Assembly (NCBI RefSeq): GCF_008086045.1
Contig: NZ_VSEY01000062.1
Coordinates: forward strand, 1 to 58,882
DNA length: 58,882 nucleotides
From: Nonomuraea sp. PA05
GTDB taxonomy: Bacteria > Actinomycetota > Actinomycetes > Streptosporangiales > Streptosporangiaceae
Direction of reading: 5' to 3'
Under the pieces are notes generated by a model. That model was given only the letters and a program-made list of their open reading frames with translations. It searched no databases and was not told where the DNA came from. Position 1 is the stretch's first letter. Every line of letters starts with the position of its first letter. This document shows, piece after piece, positions 32,550 to 39,939 of the stretch. The translations under genes were made by a program, and so were the position numbers.

Positions 32550-33995
32550 ATGTCCCGTGTCCTCCCCCTGCTCGCCGCCCTCGTCCTTGCCCTCTTACCG
32601 GGGCTCCCCGCTCGGGCGGCAGTTCCCGCCACCGTCGCTCACGCGGCGGCCCCCGTCACCGTCGCGGTCGGCGCCCAGTTCACCGACACCTCGGGCAACC
32701 TCCTGCACGCCCACGGCGGCGGCGTGGTGAAGGCCGGCTCCTACTACTACTGGTTCGGCGAGAACCGCAACCCCGACGGCACCTTCCGCTACGTCTCCGC
32801 CTACCGCTCGTCCGACCTGCGCACCTGGGAGTTCCGCAACCACGTGCTCACCCAGTCCAGCGCCCCCGAACTGCAGGTCGCCAACATCGAACGCCCCAAA
32901 GTGATCCACAACCCGGCCACCGGCCAGTTCGTCATGTGGATGCACAAGGAGAACGGCAGCGACTACGGCGAGGCCCGCGCGGCCGTGGCCGTCTCCAGCA
33001 CCGTGGACGGCGCCTACACCTACCTGCGCAGCTTCCGCCCGCTCGGGCACATGTCCCGCGACATCACCGCGTTCGTGGACACCGACGGCACCGGCTACAT
33101 GATCTCGGCCGCCGACGAGAACTACGACCTGCACGTCTACCGGCTGACCCCGGACTTCACCGACGTGGCCGCCCTGGTGCGCATGTGGGACGGCGACCAC
33201 CGCGAAGCGCCCGCCCTGTTCAAACGCAACGGCGTCTACTTCATGCTCACCTCGGGCGCCACCGGCTGGCAGCCCAACCAGGCCAAGTACGCCACCGCCA
33301 CCAGCATCACCGGCACGTGGAGCGCCTGGCAGAACGCCGGCGACACCCTCACCTACGGCTCCCAGCCGGCGTTCGTCCTGCCCGTCCAGGGCACGTCCGG
33401 CACCTCGTACCTCTACCTGGGCGACCGGTGGGCCGGCGCGTGGGGCGGCCCGGTCAACGACTCCCGCTACGTCTGGCTTCCCGTCCAGTTCCCCGGCAAC
33501 ACCACCATGACCCTCACCTACGCCCGCCGCCTCACCCTCGACACGGCCGCTGGAACCATCACCACCACCGGCACCGGATACGACCGGCTGACCGTGCGGC
33601 ACTCGGGCAAATGCGTGGACGTGCGCAACGGCTCCACGGCCAACCTCGCGGCCGTCATCCAGTACGACTGCAATGGTGGCACCAACCAGCAGTGGCGCAT
33701 TCAGTCGGTCAGCGGTGGTCACGTGCAGATCGTTGCCCGGAACTCCGGGAAGTGCCTTGACGTGAACGGGGCCAGCACCGCCGATGGGGCCGCTGTGCAG
33801 CAGTACGGGTGCGGGGCGGGGAGTAATCAGCAGTGGACGGTGCAGGATGCGGGGGGCGGGTATGTGCGGGTGGTGGCCAGGCATTCGGGGAAGTGCCTGG
33901 ATCTGCCCAGCTCGGCGACGGGGAATGATGTTCAGTTCAAGCAGTACCCCTGCAATGACGGCCAGAATCAGCAGTTCAGCAGGTCAGAGCTCTGA
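32550..33995 (+). CDS. Secreted GH43 exo-beta-1,3-galactanase-like enzyme with CBM13
   Basis: 481 aa from ATG 32550. Signal peptide RVLPLLAALVLALLPGLPARA. The five-bladed GH43 domain (~35-340) matches, from memory, the GH43_24 exo-beta-1,3-galactanases: AHGGGVVKAGSYYYWFGEN, NIERPKVIHN (E114), HREAPALFKRNG (E219, the general acid position) and YGSQPAFVLP (Q272). In the fungal enzyme Pc1,3Gal43A the glutamine at that place replaces the usual Asp base, and it is kept here. A C-terminal ricin-B/CBM13 trefoil (~345-481) has NQQW repeats and CVDV/CLDV/CLDL. It should release galactose or beta-1,6-galactosides from arabinogalactan for the upstream importer. Confidence 0.85.
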   Translation: MSRVLPLLAALVLALLPGLPARAAVPATVAHAAAPVTVAVGAQFTDTSGNLLHAHGGGVVKAGSYYYWFGENRNPDGTFRYVSAYRSSDLRTWEFRNHVLTQSSAPELQVANIERPKVIHNPATGQFVMWMHKENGSDYGEARAAVAVSSTVDGAYTYLRSFRPLGHMSRDITAFVDTDGTGYMISAADENYDLHVYRLTPDFTDVAALVRMWDGDHREAPALFKRNGVYFMLTSGATGWQPNQAKYATATSITGTWSAWQNAGDTLTYGSQPAFVLPVQGTSGTSYLYLGDRWAGAWGGPVNDSRYVWLPVQFPGNTTMTLTYARRLTLDTAAGTITTTGTGYDRLTVRHSGKCVDVRNGSTANLAAVIQYDCNGGTNQQWRIQSVSGGHVQIVARNSGKCLDVNGASTADGAAVQQYGCGAGSNQQWTVQDAGGGYVRVVARHSGKCLDLPSSATGNDVQFKQYPCNDGQNQQFSRSEL

Positions 33996-34130
33996 CAGAG
34001 ATTCGTTGGGTGATGGATGTCGGATCGAGGGTTCGGCCGATCGTCTATGAGTTGAGGGCCAGGCCGACAGCGGGCGCGTGACGCTCGCCACGGCTTGGAA
34101 CCTCGGCGACCGGACCCGAAGGAGCGCATC

Positions 34131-34523
34131 ATGTACCCAACCCTGAACACCATCGACATCGTGGTGTCCGACCTGGACGCCTCGATCGCCTTCTACGCCC
34201 GTCTGGGCCTTGCGTTCAAGCTCGACGAGCACTCCCCCGAGCACGCCGGCTGCGACCTGCCGAACGGGCTGCACGTCATGCTGGACACCGAGGCCTTCCG
34301 CACGCCGTTCCTGCCCGGCTGGAGCGCGCCGACCGGCGGGCCGCGTACCCTGCTGTGCTTCGAGTCCGAGACCCCGGCCGGAGTGGACGCCAAGTACGCC
34401 GAGCTGACCGAGGCGGGCTACCGAGGGATCGCCGAGCCGTTCGACGCGTTCTGGGGGATGCGGTACGCGACGGTGGCCGACCCGGACGGGAACGGCGTCG
34501 ACCTGTACGCCCCGACCCACTGA
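34131..34523 (+). CDS. VOC (glyoxalase/bleomycin-resistance) superfamily protein
   Basis: 130 aa from ATG 34131 with GAAGGA upstream. Paired beta-alpha-beta-beta-beta modules: TIDIVVSDLDASIAFYARLGL and ATVADPDGNGVDLYAP. Members bind metal or small ligands. It stands 21 nt before a DGPF protein and an ECF42-type sigma gene; VOC and DGPF partners commonly accompany this sigma group, so it may be part of that regulon. Substrate unknown. Confidence 0.85.
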   Translation: MYPTLNTIDIVVSDLDASIAFYARLGLAFKLDEHSPEHAGCDLPNGLHVMLDTEAFRTPFLPGWSAPTGGPRTLLCFESETPAGVDAKYAELTEAGYRGIAEPFDAFWGMRYATVADPDGNGVDLYAPTH

Positions 34524-34544
34524 CCAGCGGAAAGGACCCCGGCC

Positions 34545-34883
34545 ATGAAGTACGTGCTGATGTTCGTCGAGACCGAGGAGTTCGCCCAGAAGCTGGAGGC
34601 GATGGGCGAGCTGGAGCAGCAGGCCGCCTACGCGGCGGTGACGCAGTGGTTCGCCGCCCACGCGGACAAGATCACTCACCACACGCATCTGGCGCCGGTG
34701 CACACGGCCACCACGATGCGCCTGGGGCAGGGCGAACCAATCGTCACCGACGGGCCGTTCGTCGAGGGCAAGGAGGTGGTGAGCGGGTTCGCCGAAGTGG
34801 AGGTGGCCGATCTGGACGAGGCGCTGAAGATCGCCCGCTCGTGGCCGGCCTGCCCGATCGTGGAGATCCGCCCGGCCTCATGA
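34545..34883 (+). CDS. DGPF/YCII-family protein linked to the ECF sigma factor
   Basis: 112 aa. It has the hallmark TDGPFVEGKEVVSGF and the ferredoxin-like layout of YciI/DGPF proteins (KYVLMFVETEEFAQKLE at the start, DLDEALKIARSWP later). DGPF proteins are the signature partner and usual regulatory target of ECF42 sigma factors; the molecular activity is unknown. The stop overlaps the sigma gene start (ATGA). Confidence 0.9.
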   Translation: MKYVLMFVETEEFAQKLEAMGELEQQAAYAAVTQWFAAHADKITHHTHLAPVHTATTMRLGQGEPIVTDGPFVEGKEVVSGFAEVEVADLDEALKIARSWPACPIVEIRPAS

Positions 34884-36082
34884 GCGGCGAGGTGAGCCAG
34901 GAGGTGCTGGCCCGCGTGGTGCGCGAGCACGCGGGCCGCCTGGCCGCGTCCCTGGTGTCGTTGCTGGGCGACTTCTCCGCCGCCGAGGATCTGGTGCAGG
35001 ACGCGGTGGAGATCGCGTTGCGGCGCTGGCCTGCCGAGGGGGTGCCGGAGCGGCCGGACGCGTGGCTGTTCACCGTGGCCCGGCGGCGCGGGCTGGATGT
35101 GCTGCGCCGGGAGTCGACCTACCGGGCCAAGCTCGCCCAGCTCACCTGGCCGGCGCCCGCCCCGTTCGACGAACGCCTGCACTTGATCTTCACCTGCTGC
35201 CACCCGGCGCTGTCACGGACCGCGCAGATCGCGCTCACCCTCCGTGTGGTGTGCGGCCTGTCCACCGCGCAGATCGCCGCCGCGTTCGTCGTGCCGGAAT
35301 CGACGGTGGCGCAGCGCATCACCCGCGCCAAGCGGAAGATCGGCGAGGCCGGGATCCCGTACCGCGTCCCCGCCGAGCAGGAGCTGCCGCAGCGCGTCGG
35401 CGAGGTGCTGGCGGTGATCTACCTGCTGTTCAACGAGGGCTACCTGTCCAGTACGGCCGAGCGCGCCCAGGCGCGCGACCTGGTCGACGACGCCGAATGG
35501 CTGGCCGCGCTGCTGGCCAATCTGCTGCCGAAGGACCCCGAGGTGGCCGGGCTGCTGGCGCTGATCCGGCTGCATCGAGCGCGCGGCGCGGCCCGGTTCG
35601 ACGCCGGCGGCCGGCTGGTGCTGCTGGCTGACCAGGACCGCAGCTTGTGGGATCGGCGGGCCATCACCGAGGCGACCGGGGCGCTCATGCGGGCCGCACG
35701 CGCGCATCGCCGTCCGGGCCCGTACCAGGTGCAGGCGGCGATCGTGGCCTGTCACGCCGAGGCCGAGACGTTCGCCGACACGGATTGGGCGCAGATCCTC
35801 GTGCTGTACGACATGTTGCTACACCTGGCTCCCTCCCCCGTCAGCCGGCTGCACCGCGCGGTCGCGGTGCGCTACACGCAGGGCGCGGAGGCGGCGCTGG
35901 CCGAGCTGAAGGAGCTCGGCCGGGCGCTGGAGGATTATCCGCTCTTTCACGCCACGCGGGCGGAGCTGCTTCGCGATCTCGACCGTGGCGAGGAGGCCCG
36001 GCGCTGTGACGAGCGGGCGCTGGAGCTGACTGCCAACCCGGCCCAGCAGGCGCTGCTGGAGCAGCGGCTGCGCTGGGACTGA
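34880..36082 (+). CDS. ECF42-type sigma factor with C-terminal TPR-like extension
   Basis: 400 aa from ATG 34880. Region 2 (VREHAGRLAASLVSLLGDFSAAEDLVQDAV, DAWLFTVARRRGLDVLR) spans ~1-80. Region 4 (LSRTAQIALTLRVVCGLSTAQIAAAF, STVAQRITRAKRKI) spans ~110-165. A ~230-residue C-terminal extension has TPR-like helices (VSRLHRAVAVRYTQGAEAALAEL, ...PLFHATRAELLRDL). This extension plus the adjacent DGPF gene defines ECF42, a group without a classical anti-sigma factor in which the extension itself is needed for activity. It is expected to direct transcription of its own DGPF/VOC genes. Confidence 0.92.
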   Translation: MSGEVSQEVLARVVREHAGRLAASLVSLLGDFSAAEDLVQDAVEIALRRWPAEGVPERPDAWLFTVARRRGLDVLRRESTYRAKLAQLTWPAPAPFDERLHLIFTCCHPALSRTAQIALTLRVVCGLSTAQIAAAFVVPESTVAQRITRAKRKIGEAGIPYRVPAEQELPQRVGEVLAVIYLLFNEGYLSSTAERAQARDLVDDAEWLAALLANLLPKDPEVAGLLALIRLHRARGAARFDAGGRLVLLADQDRSLWDRRAITEATGALMRAARAHRRPGPYQVQAAIVACHAEAETFADTDWAQILVLYDMLLHLAPSPVSRLHRAVAVRYTQGAEAALAELKELGRALEDYPLFHATRAELLRDLDRGEEARRCDERALELTANPAQQALLEQRLRWD

Positions 36083-36258
36083 ACCCTGCACGGCGGTGAC
36101 GGGGAGCCCGGCCAGCCGCCCTTCGAGCATGCCGTCGGCCAGGGGCGCGGCGGTGCGGCCGTGTGTCCTCCAGCCGGTCGGCCAGCTCGGGCAGCGGAAG
36201 GGAGAGGGCACCCGGGATGTGGCCGGCGGCGCACTCCTCGCCGGCGCGGAGTGCGCTC
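36083..36258 (-). pseudogene. Rhodanese-domain remnant (frameshifted)
   Basis: Minus-strand frames carry pieces of a rhodanese: EECAAGHIPGALSLPLPELA (about 36250-36170), then in another frame MLEGRLAGLPVTAVQGS (about 36150-36090), which fits the C-terminal part of the fold. The CxxGxR active-site loop between them is not recognisable. No start. It overlaps the tail of the sigma gene region and is probably dead. Confidence 0.5.
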
Positions 36259-36835
36259 TCGATGCCGCTGCGACCGCAGTTCGTCTCCTGGCTGGGCTGG
36301 CTGCTGGAGCCCGGCACACCGTACGTCATCGTCCGCGACGCCGGCCGCCTGGTCAGGAGCGGCCGCAGCGGTGCCGGGGGCCGGGCTGTGCGCTCACACA
36401 GCGCCACGGCGGCCACCCCCGACGTCGCGGTGGCCGCGCTGGCCCGCGCGGCAGGGGTGATCCGGCTCGCCAGCGTCAACGAGCTGATCGACACCGCCAA
36501 GCGCCCGGCCTGCTGGAGGCGCGGGCGGCCGCCGCGCTGGGCAACCCGGTGGACCGGACCGCCGATGCCACCGCGGACGAGGTCGGCTCCGCCGTCCGAT
36601 CAGTCGCCGCCTCTCCCGAGGTGGACTTGGTCCTGGTCGTCTGAGGCGGGCCGGCCTGCCGGTCGTGCTCAAGGCCGTCGGTCCGATGCACAAGAGCGAC
36701 GTGGGCGGTGTCCGGCTCGATCTGAACCCGGTCGTCGTCGGCCCCGGCGGCGCGCTCACGGTGGACGCCCGGATCAGGAGCGCGCCCTGCCAGCCGCCGC
36801 CCTCGCCGCTCCTGCGGCACCTGTGTTGACCAACG
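36259..36835 (+). pseudogene. Chimeric remnant: MBL-rhodanese piece fused to an NDP-forming acyl-CoA synthetase
   Basis: A plus-strand frame begins with LRPQFVSWLGWLLEPGTPYV (MBL-rhodanese-like). It runs directly into RSGRSGAGGRAVRSHSATA and AGVIRLASVNELIDTAK, which fit the CoA-ligase part of NDP-forming acyl-CoA synthetases. After a frameshift near 36505 come LGNPVDRTADATADEV and VAASPEVDLVLVV-stop (36643). A third frame then has VVLKAVGPMHKSDVGGVRL joined at once to DLNPVVVGPGGALTVDARIR, i.e. the ATP-grasp start and end with about 100 residues missing. It clearly cannot be functional. Intact members make acetyl-CoA/acetate plus ATP and are typical of the dormancy gene sets seen around here. 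Confidence 0.65.
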
Positions 36836-36848
36836 ACCGTCCCCGTCA

Positions 36849-36862
36849 GGGACCTTCGCCTC
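36849..36862. promoter_or_regulatory. DosR/DevR-like box (relaxed) upstream of the CBS-BON operon
   Basis: GGGAC-CTTC-GCCTC, 8/10 to GGGAC-N4-GTCCC, 56 nt upstream of the first CBS-BON start. Weak alone, supported by the better boxes elsewhere in this island. Confidence 0.35.
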
Positions 36863-36917
36863 TGAGCGCCGCCACCTCCGCGAGATGTGCTGAAGGTAAC
36901 CGAGAAGGAGGCCTGTC

Positions 36918-37598
36918 ATGCGCATGACCGTCGCGGACGTGATGACGGAGAAGGTCGTCACCGTGTCCGCCGCCACCCCGTTCAAGGAGATCGCCGAGAC
37001 GCTCATCAGCGGCGGCATCAGCGCCGTGCCGGTCACCGACGACGACAACCACGTGCTCGGCATGGTGTCGGAGGCCGACCTGCTGCGCAAGGAGGAGTTC
37101 CGCGAGCAGTTCTACCGCGAGGGCTATCGGCCGCCGCTACGGGCCCGGCTGCGTCACCCCAAGGGGCGGGAGAAGGCCGAGGGCGACACGGCGAGCGAGC
37201 TGATGACCAGCCCCGCCGTCACCGTCACGGCTGCCTCGCCCGTGGTCGAGGCCGCGCGTCTCATGGACGAGCGCGATGTCAAGCGGCTCGCGGTCGTCGA
37301 CTACAACGGCCGCCTGGTGGGCATCGTCAGCCGCCGTGACCTGGTCAAGCTGTTCCTCCGATCCGACGAGGAGATCGCCCGCGTGGTGCGCGAGGACGTC
37401 CTCGACAGGAGCCTGTGGGTGAACACCGACGGCGTCCGGGTGGACGTGCGCCAGGGCATCGTGACGCTGACAGGCTGGATGGAGCACCGCTCCGAGGCGG
37501 CCATCGCCGTCCGCATGGCCGGCCGGGTCAACGGCGTGGCGGACGTCGTGGACAAGCTCACCTGGAAGCAGGACGACTCCAAGTGGGAAGCGCGCTAG
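36918..37598 (+). CDS. CBS-CBS-BON protein
   Basis: 226 aa from ATG 36918 with an excellent AGAAGGAGG 6-7 nt upstream. Two CBS domains (~5-60: VADVMTEKVVTVSAATPFKE, PVTDDDNHVLGMVSEADLL; ~93-150: ASELMTSPAVTVTAASPVVE, RLVGIVSRRDLVKLF) are followed by a BON domain (~155-220: RVDVRQGIVTLTGWMEHRSE). CBS pairs bind adenosyl nucleotides; BON domains bind lipids or proteins. Such proteins recur in actinobacterial hypoxia/dormancy regulons. First gene of a unit with a BON-only peptide and a second CBS-BON protein. Confidence 0.88.
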   Translation: MRMTVADVMTEKVVTVSAATPFKEIAETLISGGISAVPVTDDDNHVLGMVSEADLLRKEEFREQFYREGYRPPLRARLRHPKGREKAEGDTASELMTSPAVTVTAASPVVEAARLMDERDVKRLAVVDYNGRLVGIVSRRDLVKLFLRSDEEIARVVREDVLDRSLWVNTDGVRVDVRQGIVTLTGWMEHRSEAAIAVRMAGRVNGVADVVDKLTWKQDDSKWEAR

Positions 37599-37600
37599 TC

Positions 37601-37729
37601 ATGCTGGTGCGCGACGGTGTCGCCGAGCTGAGCGGGCCGCCTCACCCGCACGCCGGCCACATCGCCGACGTGCTCGCCCGTACCGTGCCCGGCATCGTCC
37701 GGGTCAAGCATCTCAGGAGAGGACCATGA
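37601..37729 (+). CDS. 42-residue BON-like peptide between two CBS-BON genes
   Basis: ATG 37601 to TGA 37729, whose last bases overlap the next start (ATGA). The sequence, beginning MLVRDGVAELSGPP and continuing ADVLARTVPGIVRVKHL, reads like the first strand and helix of a BON domain (RVxxGxVxLxG...AxxAVRxVPGVxxV). It may be a trimmed relic of a duplicated CBS-BON gene or a real microprotein. No strong RBS; 2 nt after the preceding stop. Confidence 0.45.
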   Translation: MLVRDGVAELSGPPHPHAGHIADVLARTVPGIVRVKHLRRGP

Positions 37730-38409
37730 CCAGCTTCGTCGAGAACGTGATGACCACCGATGTGGCCGCCGTCAACGAGAAGGCGTCCTTCCACACCGTT
37801 GCCGAGCTGCTCATCAGCAGGGGCGTCAGCGGCGTGCCCGTACTGGACGACGACAACCGCGTGCTCGGTGTCGTGTCCGAGGCCGATCTGCTGGCCAAGG
37901 AGGAGTTCAAGGAGCGTTACTACGGTGATGACTACCGGCCGCCGCTGCGCGCCCGCATCCGCCACAGCGCCGGCAGCGAGGGCAGCGGCTTCCGTAAGTC
38001 CCTCGGCGAGACGGCCGGCGCGCTGATGACCAGTCCCGCTCACGTCATCACCCCGGACACGCCCGTCGTGTCGGCCGCCCGGCTGATGGACCGCCACGGC
38101 GTCAAGCGCCTGCCCGTGGTGGACGCCGGGGGCCGCCTCATCGGGATCGTCAGCCGTCGGGACCTGATCAAGGTGTTCCTGCGGCCCGACAAGGACATCG
38201 AGCGGGAGGTGCGCGAGGCCCTGCACGGCCGGGCCGAGGTCGCCGTGGCTGACGCCGTCGTCACTCTGAGCGGAACGTACGCCGAGCGCAGCCAGGCCGT
38301 CACCGCCATCCGCCTGGCGGAGAACATCGATGGGGTGGTGGCCGTGCACGACGATCTTTCCTGGAAGCACGACGACATCGCCGACCTGCCCATGTGGGGC
38401 GGCGCATGA
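37726..38409 (+). CDS. CBS-CBS-BON protein (paralogue)
   Basis: 227 aa from ATG 37726, with AGGAGA upstream. Same layout as the gene at 36918, with strong similarity over both CBS domains (TSFVENVMTTDVAAVNEKAS, GVPVLDDDNRVLGVVSEADL, GALMTSPAHVITPDTPVVSA, RLIGIVSRRDLIKVFLRPDK) and a more diverged BON part (VAVADAVVTLSGTYAERSQA). The pair looks like a tandem duplication with a BON fragment left between. Possible adenylate-sensing accessory of the stress genes. Confidence 0.88.
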   Translation: MTSFVENVMTTDVAAVNEKASFHTVAELLISRGVSGVPVLDDDNRVLGVVSEADLLAKEEFKERYYGDDYRPPLRARIRHSAGSEGSGFRKSLGETAGALMTSPAHVITPDTPVVSAARLMDRHGVKRLPVVDAGGRLIGIVSRRDLIKVFLRPDKDIEREVREALHGRAEVAVADAVVTLSGTYAERSQAVTAIRLAENIDGVVAVHDDLSWKHDDIADLPMWGGA

Positions 38410-38795
38410 CGTCGAGCGGGCCACCCTGCTGCAGGAGATGTTCCAGCGCGGGCTGCTGCGCGTTCACACCAGCGGCGACGTGATCGGCTGCGAGCTGGGC
38501 GGCGCGTTGAAGAACGTCGTGGCGATCGCGGCGGGCATGGCCGAAGGGCTGGGCGTGGGCGACAACACCTGCCTGAGCCCGTACAGCCGCAACCGGCACG
38601 TCGGCGAGCAGCTCGGCAGGGGCCGCAAGCTCGACGACGTGCTCGCCGGGACGATCATGACGGCGGAGGGGGTGCGCACCACGCCGGTGGCGGTGCGGCT
38701 GGGCGATCGGCACGGGCTGGAGCTGCCGATCTGCCGCACCATACACCGGGTGTTCACGGCCCGTGGTCCCCCGGATGCGGACGTCCCCTTGCCGC
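38410..38795 (+). pseudogene. gpsA remnant (NAD-dependent glycerol-3-phosphate dehydrogenase)
   Basis: The frame immediately after the CBS gene encodes LLRVHTSGDVIGCELGGALK, then NVVAIAAGMAEGLGVGDNTC, then PYSRNRHVGEQLGRGRKLDD and MTAEGVRTTPVAVRLGDRHG. These match GpsA around the catalytic Lys (VELGGALKNV...GLGLGDN) and further on (SRNRRVG...AEGVRT). The ~40 residues normally between GDN and SRN are absent, as are the whole Rossmann N-terminus and the true C-terminus. The catalytic Lys survives, but without the NAD domain it cannot work. No start codon or RBS of its own. Confidence 0.65.
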
Positions 38796-39632
38796 TCAGG
38801 CGTTCTCCTTGCGGGGCCGTACCACCGCGACCGGGCAGGTCACGTGATGCAGGACGCCGTGGCCGACCGAGCCCAGGATCTCCGAGGCGAAGCCGCCCCG
38901 GCCGCGCGAGCCCACGACCACGAGGTCGGCCGTCTCACCGGCCCTGGCCAGGATGCCCACCGGATGTCCGGACAGCGTCTCGTGGGTGATGTCGACGTCC
39001 GGATTCTTCTCGCACCACCGTGTCACGCTCTCCGCGACCGCTCGGGATTCGTCCTGGTAGACGTCCACCAGGACGCTGTTCCAGGCGGACAGGTACGGCG
39101 AGAAGACCGGCGTCTGCCAGGCGTGCAGCACGTGCAGGCGCGCACCGTGGGCCCGGGCGTGTTCGACGGCGTACTGCATGGCGGCTTCGGAGTGCTCGGA
39201 GTTGTCGTAGCCGACCACGACGCAGCCGTGCCGGGTGCTGTCAGGGCCTCGCACGACCACGACCGGTCCCCTGGCGTGTCCGGCCATGGCCAGGCTCACG
39301 GAGCCGGCCAGCATTCCCGCGAGCCCGCCCAGGCCACGGCTGCCCAGGACCATGGTGTCGGCGGTTCCGGACTCCTCGAGCAGCCGGTCGACGACGGTGC
39401 CCGCCAGCAGCTCCGTGGTCACCTGGAGGCCGTCCGCCGTTCCACGGGCCAGGTCGGCGGCGGAGGTCAGCGTGCTCGCGCAGCATCCCCTCGGGTGTTC
39501 GCCCGGCCGTTGCTCGCGCACGTGCACGATGCGCAGGCCCAGATTCCTGCGCCGGGCGTCGTCCGCCGCCCATGCCACGGCGGCCTTCGCCGCTGCGGAT
39601 CTGTCCACGGCCACGACGATGTGTCCAGCCAT
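38796..39632 (-). CDS. Tandem universal stress protein (UspA family)
   Basis: 278 aa from ATG 39632, with GAAGGGA upstream. Two Usp domains, each with an N-terminal strand (HIVVAVDRSAAAKAAVAWAA; CVVVGYDNSEHSEAAMQYAV) and an ATP-binding loop G-x2-G-x9-G-S (GSRGLGGLAGMLAGSVS; GSRGRGGFASEILGSVG). It therefore belongs to the ATP-binding class like Rv2623 of the M. tuberculosis DosR regulon. A DosR-like box with a 3-nt spacer lies 63 nt upstream. Confidence 0.92.
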   Translation of the reverse strand: MAGHIVVAVDRSAAAKAAVAWAADDARRRNLGLRIVHVREQRPGEHPRGCCASTLTSAADLARGTADGLQVTTELLAGTVVDRLLEESGTADTMVLGSRGLGGLAGMLAGSVSLAMAGHARGPVVVVRGPDSTRHGCVVVGYDNSEHSEAAMQYAVEHARAHGARLHVLHAWQTPVFSPYLSAWNSVLVDVYQDESRAVAESVTRWCEKNPDVDITHETLSGHPVGILARAGETADLVVVGSRGRGGFASEILGSVGHGVLHHVTCPVAVVRPRKENA

Positions 39633-39939
39633 CTCGCATCCCTTCGCTTTGATCTGTCACGTCCAGCGTCGTCCTGGAGGGACGTGGGCGCCCGGGGACG
39701 AAGTCCCGATCGAGGGCGCCGTTGGTCCTTCGCCCGGGTGAATGACGAGGGCTGGCACCGGTCGAGCGGCTCGGCGTACGCCACTCCTGACTTGGCGGTG
39801 AGCGCCACGGGACCGGAATACAGCCCGTCGGCGAGCAGCCCGGCCGCGGCGGCGACGGTGGTGAGGACCACGACGAGGCCGCTCAGCCACCAGGCTGCCC
39901 GCAGGCACGGCGAAATCCTCGCCTGGGGCGGTCGACCGG
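39633..39939 (-). other. Intergenic stretch with DosR-like box and a membrane-protein fragment
   Basis: About 307 nt. It contains the box at 39695-39707 near the Usp gene. A minus-strand frame (about 39925-39740) reads LRAAWWLSGLVVVLTTVAAA-type membrane segment then GLLADGLYSGP, with no clear start or stop context. It looks like the N-terminal end of a lost small membrane protein. Confidence 0.4.
39695..39707. promoter_or_regulatory. DosR-like box with short spacer upstream of the Usp gene
   Basis: GGGAC-GAA-GTCCC: both half-sites perfect but 3 nt rather than 4 apart, 63 nt before the Usp start. On the minus strand it reads GGGACTTCGTCCC, one base shorter than the devR-proximal box at 44483. 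It may be a weakened site. Confidence 0.4.

Noticed and set aside
33983..33996. GTCAGAGCTCTGAC palindrome at the end of the galactanase gene as a terminator
   Set aside because: Perfect 14-bp palindrome but without a loop or T-run, and overlapping the stop codon; more likely chance.
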